The translations under genes and the position numbers were made by a program. The notes under the pieces are model-generated. The model saw only the letters and a list, made by a program, of their open reading frames with translations, ran no database searches and had not been told where the DNA came from. Source: Agaricus subrufescens (taxonomy: Eukaryota > Basidiomycota > Agaricomycetes > Agaricales > Agaricaceae). From it: a stretch of DNA of 64,000 nucleotides. Location of the stretch: the NCBI GenBank assembly GCA_029945375.1, contig CM057069.1, positions 124,001 to 188,000 on the forward strand. Direction: 5' to 3'. This document shows positions 24,636 to 35,285 of the stretch, piece by piece; the first letter of the stretch is position 1; the number at the start of each line of letters is the position of its first letter.

Positions 24636-25380
24636 CCTCGCAGTCGCGGAAGGAATATCGTGTTTGTTTGTTACTGTTGACCCGTGTAATGATGACCCTA
24701 CTTCGGAGCAGAAGTAATGAACTACTACTCTCGCGTCTCACGAACACGAACAGGAATTTAAATGTACAGGACGAATGGGAAACAAAGGAGACGATAGTCA
24801 GCTAGAAGTCCTTGCGTGGTTTCCGACGGAACCCAAAATGGTTTTATGGTATGACATTCCATCATCAATATCATGTATGTTGTTGCGCAGTCGCATTTCG
24901 CCTCCGTTAGGCAGTAGACGGCACATAAAGGAGCTCCTTGGAAGCTTTGGTGCACAAGCTTCAATAATTGTATCCCGGCGGCACTCGGACAATTAATCAG
25001 AAAGTTTCATTCATGTTAACCATATAAGCGTATATTAGTCTTCCCGTCGCATGCGATGCGCCAATCCTGGGAAATAATCTCATGGAGTCCTCATTCGGGT
25101 CTTATTTGCAAAGTAAAGAGTCTTACCACGTTTCTCCTTCTTTAGAGAGGAAGATATCGCGGAAGAGGGTTTCTTACTAGTTACTAGCCTAAGGATAGTA
25201 GTATGTCTCAGGCGACTGCGTCCTATTCCCTCAACCTCGGCGCTATCTCATTGATTCTATTTCTGGTCTTTGTCTGGATCTCGTCCCTTATTTATATCAT
25301 TAGAAGCTCTCAATATGTACAGATGCCTGTCAAAGGTCGGCATTCGGATGGACAGAGGGAAATTAAACACATTCTGCTCG
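24636..25380. other. spacer upstream of the first membrane-protein paralogue
   Basis: Divergent spacer between Vps36 (minus) and the plus-strand membrane gene. It contains the short motif CGGAACCCAAAAT near 24829 that recurs near 26806, and a small frame starting at 25203 that is listed separately. Confidence 0.4.
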
Positions 25381-25385
25381 ATTAG
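25203..25385 (+). CDS. possible 60-residue single-pass membrane microprotein
   Basis: An ATG-started frame with one strong hydrophobic segment (ISLILFLVFVWISSLIYII, residues about 15-33) followed by a hydrophilic tail. Its stop lies inside the promoter block of the next gene. No homologue is known to me, and the equivalent region upstream of the second paralogue (about 28170-28345) has no matching frame. It may be a chance frame. Confidence 0.22.
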   Translation: MSQATASYSLNLGAISLILFLVFVWISSLIYIIRSSQYVQMPVKGRHSDGQREIKHILLD

Positions 25386-25417
25386 GATTTCCTATCCCAC
25401 TGATTATGTATATAGAT
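25381..25417 (+). promoter_or_regulatory. duplicated promoter block, copy A, with TATA box
   Basis: Matches 28345-28381 at 32 of 37 positions: the first 22 bases are identical, five differ, and the last ten, including GTATATAGAT, are identical. The TATA motif lies about 73 bases before the ATG at 25482, against about 70 in the second copy. Confidence 0.6.
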
Positions 25418-25481
25418 CGAGGTTAATGATTTGAATCATGAACATTGAGCGCTGACCTCTGCCTGCTATCCCTTTCCAACC

Positions 25482-26627
25482 ATGCCTGAATCTGATGAGC
25501 CCGTTGGCTGCTTGAATCCTGACACTTACCTCAATCACCTTTCCCCGGCCGAGGGCTTCGCACTTGGGATCGAGAATGACATTCTTATAGTTATCTTAGG
25601 AGTGCGTCATCATGTCCTTTCTCTACTCGACGCCTCAAATCTCGAAGGCAGCTCTGTGGGATATACTTGCGTACCTTGTCGTCGATGTCAAAATAATAAA
25701 AGACAGTCGTTTCAACCTTACTATTTTCAGTTTCATTTTCACGAGGTAGGTCTCAACTCCATATTATAATAAGACATTACCTTATTTACGGATTTTCGAT
25801 AGGTTGACTGCTCTTGGATTTATATGCCTTTCCGTTGCGAACAGGGGTATGTTGGCCGCTAGAGCAAGATTCAGCACCCAAAAACTCATCTGTCACAGCT
25901 CCGTCAGTGATTTTTAACCCTGGACTAGTGCCTGTCTTTACAGGATGTACATGCATGCTCTCATTGATGACGTCGTCATATCTTCTCCTGCAACGAGTAT
26001 TGGTTATCTATCAGGGGAACAAGCCCATAAGACGAGGTTTCACCGTTCTCTGGCTTGTGGTCGCCCTTTCCAGGATATCCGAGATCGTTACTCCGTTCAC
26101 AGGAACCCCAGAAGATGATCCGGAGTCTGGGATTCATATATGGGTTACAACTTGTCTTTGGCTTGCCCTCTTATTCGATACGGCAGTCACAGTGGCAATT
26201 TCATACAAAATGTGGAAATCGTACCGACTCCCGTATGAGAATGTACGCTGGTATCAATCAATCATCGGTAGGACACTTCCGCAATTACCACGAGTAATCT
26301 TCAGAGGAGGATTACAGTACTATCTGTGAGTTGACGAGCCTGTTTTTTACACCTCATCACAGCATCTAATAGTTACCACTTAGGATATTAATTGGAATGG
26401 TGTTCATGACAGTAATAGTACTCTATGTTCCTTCAGCCCCTAAAAGCTACAACGCTATGTCCCAGACCATTTTGGTATTCCTCATGGCTTCGATGACTTC
26501 CCGCGTGTTTCGAAATGTAAAATCTTTCGACTCCAATGGAGCTCTTTCAGAGTTCGATTTCCCTTCTACCAGATGAGTAGTTACGCAGATATCTATTTAG
26601 ACAAATTTAGATTTCGATTTGACTAAA
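25482..26627 (+). CDS. seven-helix membrane protein, DUF6533-like, paralogue A (about 300 residues)
   Basis: A basidiomycete-type integral membrane protein of unknown function; such families are large and may include receptor-like proteins. Exons: 25482-25601, 25648-25745, 25803-25846, 25929-26325 and 26384-26627. Hydrophobic segments include ILIVILGAALWDILAYLVV, FIFTRLTALGFICLSVA, GFTVLWLVVALSRI, TTCLWLALLFDTAVTVAI and LILIGMVFMTVIVLYVPSA. An in-frame alternative acceptor at 25943 would drop five residues. Compared with paralogue B, a run of five A bases at 26519-26523 (just after CGAAATGT) puts the last 36 codons in another frame. The tail after RNVK is therefore unlike B's RNLKLFDSDD and runs to TAA 26625-26627. 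That is either a real divergence or a one-base sequencing error. Confidence 0.75.
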
Positions 26628-28344
26628 CTGTACTCCTTGCTGATGATGGAGATGGGAAAAATAAGTCAAGAGGAACTGCTCTTACTTCTCCTGGTCATAA
26701 CTCCAAAGTTCACGAAGTCTAACCAATGAGACTTTTCGAAAAGCGAGAGAAAATATTGTGGCGATCAGCTGGAAGCCTTTTGCGAGACAGTTTCTAACGG
26801 AACCCAAAATAGATAAGGAGATCTTCCACATGACAGCTGTTAATCACGTATAACGTTCCGACCAATGCCTCTGCAGATGGGAACTGGACGTTGCATCACG
26901 ATAATTAGGATAATCTTAGCGCACTGGTGTTCGATCCCACGAAGATACAAAATTAACATATGGAATATAGATTGACATCAGTGATAGACAGTTCCTTACC
27001 AATGGTTCATTCTCACGTTGCCGGCCGCCACGTTGGATTCTCAGGCCGAGTGGACCCGCTAGCACTTTAGAGTCCGATACTCAGCACCACGACAATCTTT
27101 GAGTGGCTGAGGTTTTCGCGAAGTATAATACGACATACCGAATCTAACCGCGTCCTTGGACTAATTTTTGGCTATTGTCCATATATTTGTTATCGCCATC
27201 AGTGGATGTATGTGGGTATTAGACTAAATTTCCTCCTTGAGCACTCAAATTCATAGGTCCTCCTTTGAACCGTACCCTTGTATGTAGTCGATGTCTTGTC
27301 ACAATATTAGGCTCACAAATCTTTTGGGACATTGTCTTCGTTCCTCGTTCAACAGCATCGGGTGTACTGAACATTAGGTCTACTACAGTGGCGCGTTGTC
27401 CGCGTATCAGAGATCCCGAGCCGAGCTGCAGGCAACACCCCTCTACAGCCCTCCCCTCACTTTGGAACGTTCTGTGATAGGACGATCAAGCAAACAAGTA
27501 TGGTTGACAATACTCGCTCCACAGTGTTTTCCAAATATCACTAGAAGCTGAGAAATTTATCGTAGTCATGTCGCTATATCACTAGTAATCTTCCTAAAAC
27601 TTCCGTAGTCTCATCGTATGGAGCAAGGGCGGGTTAGATGAGAACCGAACTCGCCTATACCCCTGGCATCTTGACGAAACACCATCATCACAAGCACACC
27701 CACCTTCCTTCGTATGAGAGAAATGTGACCGTTTTATCATTCACACCGCTACCTCTGAAACATTTTGCCTAATTGGTTAGCCCCAAATACTAACCGTTGT
27801 TCCTTTGCAGAACGAAGGGGAAAACGTAATCTTGCCACCATTCTCTCACTTTTGATCGAGTTCGGCACGTCGGTAAGCACTGTATGATAATCTGACACAC
27901 GCTTGACAGTCAGAGATTTACGAACACTGATGCCCACCCGCCGGGTTGATGTAGTTGCAGAGGGACCGAACTAAGTATAATCCATCGGCGCGGCACTATT
28001 CTTGACTTAGTCTCATCATTACTATCCCCATGGGGCTCCAGCTAACGCTCAGAGAAATGCTAGCTGAGGTATCAAACTCCATTCCGTGACCACTTGTCTG
28101 CATTAGAAATGAATCTGTTGAGCCTCTAATCTCGAAATCAATAGAAACATTTCTGACAGTTCCTGTATCATAATTTGAAAGGGGACGGATATAAGTTACC
28201 GTGCCCCCGGCGTTTTCCCACGGAACACAAAAATCCAAAATTACATCTTACAGATGGCCCTAAATAGTCTCTCCAACAGCAATCTTTTAGTTCTTGACGT
28301 GAGTATGAAATTTAGATAATGATGAACAGAAGAAGTGTTGCTGG
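26628..28344. other. spacer between the paralogous membrane genes
   Basis: About 1.7 kb without a complete gene. The minus-strand frame 27996-28238 (VPWENAGGTVTYIRPLSNYD...) looks protein-like but has no ATG at its start and no partner exon I could join. It may be a relic. Other frames, such as 27265-27477 plus, look random. Confidence 0.35.
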
Positions 28345-28381
28345 ATTAGGATTTCCTATCCCACTGGCAGCGTATATAGAT
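28345..28381 (+). promoter_or_regulatory. duplicated promoter block, copy B, with TATA box
   Basis: Second copy of the block at 25381-25417 (32 of 37 identical), with GTATATAGAT at 28372-28381, about 70 bases before the ATG at 28442. Confidence 0.6.
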
Positions 28382-28441
28382 GGAGACTGGTAATTTGAAG
28401 AGCACTCATCCCTTTCTTCCTATCTTTCCCTGGCCGGTGTC

Positions 28442-29558
28442 ATGTTCCAGTTCACTGAATCCAGTGGCTTCCTGAATTCTGACACCTACCTCAATCATCT
28501 CTCCCCGACCGAAGGCTCCGCACTGCAGATAGAGAATGACGTCCTTATAGTTGTCTTAGGAGTGCGTAATCACATCCTCCCACAACTCTACTTCTCAAGT
28601 GGAGAAGGCAGCTCTTTGGGACATATTTGCATACCTTGTTGTTGACGCGAGAATTATTCGAAGTAGTCGCTTCAACCTAACCATTTTCAGTTTTATATTC
28701 ACAAGGTGGGTCTTCCACACCATCATGCGGCCTGTCACCCCACTTATAATTGTTTTTCGATAGGTTAACTTCCCTTGGCTACATATCTCTTGCCATTGCA
28801 AGTAGAGGTATGTCAACTGCAAGAATATAATTTATCGCTCAAACGCTCACCCATCAAAGTCCCTCCTGTCGTTTTCAACCCAGGACTGTTGCCAGTCTTC
28901 GCTGGATGCCTGTGTATGCTCTCATTGATGGCGTCGTCCTTCCTTTTCTTGCACCGTGTGCTCGCCGTATACCAAGGCCATGGTCATATTCAAAAAGGAT
29001 TCGTCTTTTTCTGGCTTGTCGTAGCCTTATCCAGAGTATCCGATATCGTTATCCCATTCACAGGAAGCCCGGCCGGTGCCCCAGGTACAAACATAAGGAT
29101 AGATTCTGGGATTAATGTGTGGGTCACAACCTGTGTTTGGCTTGCCTTCTTATTCGATACGGCGGTTACTGTGGCAATCTCATACAAATTGTGGCGAACC
29201 TACCGAATTCCGACTACAAACACATCCTTGTATCAAACATTGGCTGGCAAAACACTTCCACGACTACCACGAGCAATCTTCAGAGGAGGGTTACAGTATT
29301 ACTTGTGAGCCAACAAAGTAGTTTATCATACTCTACTACAGCGTCACTAATAATCATCGATACAGGATATTGATTGTGGTTGTGTTCATGACAGGGATCG
29401 TACTGTGCCTTCCTTCCGCCTCCCAAAGCTATGGCGCCATGTTCCAGAGTATACTGGTATTCCTCATGGCCTCGATGACCTCCCGTGTATTTCGAAATCT
29501 CAAATTGTTCGACTCTGATGACATAATTTCAGAGCCGGGGTCACTTTCTGTTGTATGA
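28442..29558 (+). CDS. seven-helix membrane protein, DUF6533-like, paralogue B (287 residues)
   Basis: Paralogue of the gene at 25482. The first three exons have the same lengths (120, 98 and 44 bases: 28442-28561, 28608-28705, 28764-28807), followed by 28896-29304 and 29366-29558, all in phase. Hydrophobic segments mirror paralogue A: VLIVVLGAALWDIFAYLVV, GFVFFWLVVALSRVSD, VTTCVWLAFLFDTAVTVAI and LIVVVFMTGIVLCLP. It has a six-residue insertion (near GTNIRI) between helices and loses two residues at the fourth exon's start, because the acceptor used in A is not conserved and a downstream AG at 28895 must be used. The ending RNLKLFDSDDIISEPGSLSVV (to TGA 29556-29558) is probably closer to the ancestral tail. 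Function unknown; membrane location inferred from hydrophobicity. Confidence 0.78.
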
Positions 29559-30400
29559 GTAGTTGGAAATGAGTTTACGTAACTAGAAAGAAACATAAGT
29601 ATCGTTGGAGATGGTGTTTCTTTTCAATGATGGCCAATCATGATATATATTATAATGGGAATAATTACTAAGATATATACGATCATTGGGTACTGAGTTT
29701 AAGTCTTACCAGGCCTCCGGTGCAAAGGCTAGGCTGTAACGTCTGAGACCGGTAGTTACTGGAGACCTCAGTCGAAGTAGGTGTCAATGGGATGTTGTCT
29801 TCTGATAAGCCGCAATTATCGACAAGTTGGACAAGCCTTTGTTTGTTCCCATGGACAGAACTTCTGACTCACTTCTCTAACCTTCCCCGAACCTTCCTTA
29901 CAAATGTTAGAACACGCCGCTCTCGCTGGAGGGGAGAAATCCAGGAGCATTCTTTGACGCCCACCAAAATCACAACTGCCAACATTTCTGTTTGGACACC
30001 TGTCATATCACCGACTTTTTACTCACTGTCCTCTGACCGGTCAACTACTCAGGCACTGCAGCTACTATCTCAAACGAGTTTGTTCCTTTTATCGTGCCTA
30101 TCTATCATCCGTGGATGGCGCAACTGCCATGGAAAGGCTTCTTACATGTATTGCCTGGAATGTCATTGATTCTTTCACTTGTATCGCAATACTATGAGGA
30201 TACCCACGATGACGGGACCTGGCGGAGAAACTTGAAACTTATTCTCTCACATTTTATCATTGACCATTTCAGGAAAGAAAATTTCGAGATGATTAGTACC
30301 TGGACCACTCCAAGACATACAGTAGAAATCGACATGTATACCATACAAGAAAAAAAAAATAGAGCAAGCTAACCTGTCCCTCCATAACCATAACATAATC
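29559..30400. other. spacer with an unassigned coding-like stretch
   Basis: Between 29880 and 30372 the plus strand has overlapping open frames. The one reading NEFVPFIVPIYHPWMAQLPW near 30077-30136 looks protein-like, but it is preceded by stops and I could not join it to a start. It could be a gene fragment; I do not recognise it. Confidence 0.3.
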
Positions 30401-32929
30401 CTAATCGGCAACAGAAATCCTAGCATGTGGAACAGTCACCACCGGTAGCACAGAATCCGTCCAAGCCCTAAATCCACCAATAATATCCGTCGCATTCAAT
30501 AATCCTAATTTCTGAAGAGATACTGCAGCAAGACTATGATTTTTCTCCAGATTAACTTGCTTTATTTTTTAAAATTCAAACGAGGAACCTCACCTCGAAG
30601 TAAAACCATCCTGATCAAACACAATCACTCTTAAATCATACCTATCTGCGATCTTCAACCTCGTCTCCGACCTCGGATCAAACTTCCACTCCAAAATATT
30701 TCTCTCAACAGCTACGGATCCTTCAATCCACCCAAATTTATCTCTCTGCGCCTTCGACCGAATATCAACCAAAATGGTCGGCACATCCATGAGGTTACTT
30801 CGCAATTCTTTATAAGCCTGTCGTGGAGTGACCCGTTGCAATCGAGCTTGAGCTTCAGCGAGGATAGTATTGATGGATTTCGAGTTTGGTGGAGCTATAC
30901 ATGGGTCGAGAGGTGTACGAGAAGCAGAAGTGAGGATGAAATGGAGTATATCAGAGTCGAATGATGAGACGTGTAAATCGTTGATCCGGGCCATCCATTC
31001 TTGTTCTTTCGTCGCCAATCCTAAATTCGGCCCCTCAAGATAATTTCGATCAGGAGAAGAAAACGTATACGAAGATGAGGCGATTCGACCAACGAATTTT
31101 GAGTAGGAGATTTGGATTGCACGCTCTGTGACTTGGCTAGAAGAAGATAATATGTACAGTATGCCTGGCATAGGACCAGGCGGGGTTCCTCCGAAGGTTG
31201 TAGCGATGGTGATGATGAACAAGTACGGCTTGGAAGTGAGAGTAAACGATGAAGCTAGGTTGGCCGCTACCATGTGGACAAAGGGTATATCATCGGGAGA
31301 GGAAGCCGAGGAAGCATCAGCGATACCAACTTGAACTCCTGCGAATACAAATCAGGTTAATTCAATCAACCTATTACTGAAATATAAGAACCTACCGTCA
31401 ATCATTTTGGATTTCGATACTACTCTCACAGCCATTTCCTGGGCAACCTGACTTCTCACCAAGTCTAGAGTACGCCTCGGAGTTGGATTACCAGGAAGGA
31501 CCAGAGCTTGAGCAGGAGGCGTCGATATACCAGTTCTAACCGTAGTATGGGCTGTAGAAGCCGCATCTGACGTATCTCCAACGACAGGCTGATCATCACC
31601 CGGACCCGTTCCTTGCGAAGCCGGCGACCGTAATTTCAAGCTCCTTGGTAAGGATGATATCCTTGCTTCTGGGCTCTCGAGTTGTGGTGGAGGAACTCGT
31701 TTCGGTCTGTTTCTTGGCGAGATTGGAGATGTTGCTGAGGTGAAAACGTCATGCGGTGTGGAGTTTAAGCCCATTTCAGCAAGGTCAGTATCAAGAGGAG
31801 GAACCTCAGGAGATACGGGTATAGAACGTTGAGGCGATGATTCAACTGACGGTACGGCTACTCTTGTGCCCTCGGCGTCGATACGGTGCGTTTGAGGCTT
31901 TGGAATGTCCTGGATGCCCTTTCCAAAATAGCGGCGCACTCGGTGAAGACGTGGTTGTGGGGACTTTGGAGATGGAAGGTCTTGATTGACGTTTCGACCT
32001 GGACTTGTCGGTGAATGAGGGGGTATTGTATCATCATGAGGTTGGCATTCATCAGCAGTCGCGAAAGACGACCGGTGGGTCGATTGAGAATAGAATTGTT
32101 TTGCAGCACCGGAGGGCTCACCCGCGGTCGGAGGCGGCGACGGTAGCATCGTGTTGATATTCGTTTCGATCGGAGCAGTGATACCACCAGCGGGGAGCTT
32201 TGAGGCATTTTTGGGTGATTGCGGCGGTGAACGAGAGTCAAAAGGCGTATAGTCAGGTAATTGAGGTGTAGGTTGGATAATCTGTATCTGAGGCGTTGCT
32301 AAAGAAGACACATCACCATCGTTCTCTCGTACGGAGATAATTCGGGACCCCTCATCCTCATCCATAACTTGACCCCTCAGGTCGTCCTCCGACAAAATGG
32401 GCTCCAAGTGAATTTTCAAGGCCCTCATATCCTCCTTCAGCCTTTCGTCCATCTCGGTTCGTTTCTGGGCAAACGATGGTGTGGCGGCAGTCGAGGTAAC
32501 GGAAGCGCGAGAGGGTGGGAGAGAATCAAACTGTTCGATAAATCGGGGAGACATAGTCTGATCATGGGAGTCATTTGGCTGCAATTCAGGTTCTAAATTT
32601 GGCGTGGGGGGCTCGCTAGGAGGTAGAGTCGAAGGCGTTGGGGGAGATCGAGTGAACCAGCGTAGTGAATTCGACAACAACCTTCGACGAGGGGACCGAG
32701 AGCTTGAGTCCGGACTTCGGGAATCCCGGGAGGGCATGGAAGTAGAAACGCTACGTTTGGGTTCAGTATTTTGTTGTGGTGCAGGAGGGTGTGGAGTCGA
32801 CTGATAAGATAGATGGCGGGTCCTGTGTGACAACTGACTAGGAGTGGAATTCGACCGAAAGACTCCGGAGCCAGGATTCGGATGTGCCGTCATAGATGAC
32901 GACCGTCGGGGGAATATGGGCAACGCCAT
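30401..32929 (-). CDS. Ser/Pro-rich protein with C-terminal rhodanese-like domain lacking the catalytic cysteine, 803 residues
   Basis: Three exons in phase: 31396-32929, 30594-31338 and 30401-30533 (introns 57 and 60 bp). The first 500 residues are low-complexity, rich in Ser, Pro, Arg and Thr with many SP/TP sites, and probably disordered. Near the first junction (RSQVAQEMAVRVVSKSKMID, then GVQVGIADASSA) a folded region begins (PGILYILSSSSQVTERAIQI). The last 130 residues form a rhodanese fold: VTPRQAYKELRS, ILVDIRSKAQRDKFGWIEGS, RYDLRVIVFDQDGFTSS and DIIGGFRAWTD. In active rhodaneses a Cys heads the loop after the central strand; here that stretch is FDQDGFTSS with no Cys. A sulfurtransferase role is therefore unlikely and a binding or regulatory role more so. 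The ATG at 32929 is the first in the frame. Confidence 0.78.
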
Positions 32930-34352
32930 TGTGGCTGTCCAACGCGAATGATATCAGGAGTCTGGCGTCAATAGAAGCGTCGGGGGTGTCTCGTAGGAGC
33001 GGCGCAGGGTACTTGGCGGTGGACTGGCGAGGCCCTCAACCATTGATGACGACAGGAGGCCTCAACATCAAAACAAGCCGCGTGTGAAAGCTTGCAGGGT
33101 ACCTCTCTGGCTCTGGTCCGCCTTCTTGATAGACGCCTCCGGTGCTGGTCACAAGCTTCGAAGGCATGTCAGAAAGACACGCACGTTAGTTGCTGAACAG
33201 AGACAAGTCTGTCTCACCGTCATTTCTTTTTACGAGGCTCTTCGGTGCGTGGCCAAGTAGTGCAACCTTATGGTGTGCCGCCAGCCCGCATCCAACGTGA
33301 TTAATCTCTAATTTATACGTATCATCCACCCTGCTTCTTCCTTGAAGTTAAATTTTCTCCGCCTGCCATTTCTTTGTCTTCATCTCCTTTCTTCTGGATA
33401 ACACATATTAGTATGCCAAATATATGATAGGGGAAGGGTATCATACGAGTGCAACATCGAGTCAGTCACAGCGACAACGCAGGAGTGGGCAGAGACTCAT
33501 TACTACACCATTTCACCCCCGCAGCTGATCTAACGTATTTACCGGCCCATTTCGACGACCGTCGGGCTTTCGAGTCCGCCTCTGTATCTCAATTGGACAG
33601 GGCAATATAACTCCAGTTGTACAAGACTGCAGGTGGCGTCCGTCGAGAGCATATGCGGAAATATGTTGCTTATCACCACTGGGCGGCCAGCTATTGGTAC
33701 CTGTAGTGGATTTAGATGCAGAGAATAGTGCCAAGAGGAAAGAAATGTTGAAAGGTGAACATTGCCTTGGTGCTCTGACCTTCGCCTTTGGATATTATCA
33801 TATTACCATTTGCCCAAATCCGCTGTATCTGTAACGTGGAAGGTTGCAGGCGGATTCTGGAATCAAATATCACTAATTCGAAAGGTTAAACGACAGTATG
33901 GAACAAGTAGAGAACGTAACACGATACAAATTAATGTAATGTTAGTTAGTGTGGTTCTTGGCCGCAGGATTACGAGACCGGTTGGGTCACAGCCTTAATC
34001 TCGAAGTCAGGACAGAGGATAGCCTGCGAAGTTAGATGTTGTCTTTTCAGACTTTAACCAGGGTTCGAGCCAACTTTACTTTTTCTTAAGGTCTAAACGA
34101 CGAATATACATGATCACATGAAGCTGTTACGGTGTTATAGTTCTATGCTACTAACGCCCATAACAAGTAGTTCAGGGTCAATTGTATTCCGCGCGCGAAT
34201 ACAGGCGATATCAGGACGTCGGATCGGTTCGTCACTAGCGTACAGGCATTTCGTAAAGGGTATTTTCAGTTCGGATTCGCTCTGCCTCATTGTTTCCAAG
34301 CTTTACTCTCTTACACGAAGACCCAAATACTCCACCTCAAGAATCAGCGGCC
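32930..34352. other. divergent intergenic region
   Basis: About 1.4 kb between two divergent genes. Frames such as 33513-33734 minus and 33762-33998 plus match nothing I know and show no splice partners. AT-rich patches around 33320 and 33420 may belong to promoters. Confidence 0.4.
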
Positions 34353-35151
34353 ATGGCGGGATTGGGTAGAGAGAAGACTTTGTACTATGACTCTTCAAGA
34401 AACAATTCGGTTGTTGAATATTCCGGGCTTCCAGAAATTAGTAGCAGCCATCAGGTCAGTTCTGGACAGATCCAGCGACGGTGTGGTGTAGACTGACATT
34501 TCGTCTTTTGCATATTCTATGAACATTCTGTAGGTGACCTACCCTATCTCGCCTACACGACGTGATCAAGCAAATCACTCGAGCTCCGCCTATAACGAAG
34601 AAAAGACCGCAGCAGTCGCCAGGCTCAACTTCCCATCCCAAACTCACCTGATACCACCCCCTGCATATCAATCAGAGTCATGCGAATCACCAAAGGAATC
34701 CCCCCGTCTCGAACCGTTACGATCCAAAGACCCATCAACTTCATACGCTTTTGAGCATAAAGATGAAAACGCTAGACAACAAGGATTTCCATTTTGGCGT
34801 CAAAAGAGGGGAATTATTTTGATTGTTGTGATAAGCAATTTGGTCATTATGGGAGTCATATCCGGAGCTGTTCTCATTTCGAAACGTGTTGCGTCACATT
34901 CGACAAGTAGTGGGGAGACTGCAACAAAAACGGAGAACTATACGAGTTCGACAACGACGAGTGTAGTGTCGACTAATTTACCAGCGACTACGATGTCACC
35001 GAGTCCGATTATATGGGGACCTAATAGCGATGGTACACAGGCAAGCGGGAACATTACAGTTTCCGGTGGTGCGTCCAATAATTCAGATGCGACGGGAGAT
35101 TCTTCGGGAACTTCTGGGGCTCGCAATTCACCAGGAGGCAGGGGAAAGTAG
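34353..35151 (+). CDS. single-pass membrane protein with Ser/Thr/Asn-rich ectodomain, 239 residues
   Basis: Two exons: 34353-34454 and 34534-35151 (79-bp intron, phase 0, splitting ...SSSHQ from VTYPIS). There is no N-terminal signal peptide. One transmembrane helix lies near residues 133-155 (IILIVVISNLVIMGVISGAV), preceded by the basic stop FWRQKR and followed by Ser/Thr/Asn-rich sequence with several N-x-S/T sites (NYTSS, NITVS, NNSDA). The likely topology is a cytosolic N-terminus with a glycosylated outer C-terminus. Function unknown; such proteins are often sensors or wall-associated. It is similar in layout to the gene at 36165: the short first exon ends in Gln, and the basic-hydrophobic junction (W-[RK]-x-[KR]-[RK]-G-[IL]-I) is the same, so the two are probably paralogues. 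Confidence 0.7.
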
Positions 35152-35285
35152 GGGAAAGTCCAATAAACTTGACTGGTAGTATACTGTAGAAATTTTGTTT
35201 TTCTTGGTCGGAGATCAGAAGTGTGGGAACAAGTACGACGGCAGTTCGGCGGTTTTGATGTGTCCGGTGTCTAATATCTACGAAC

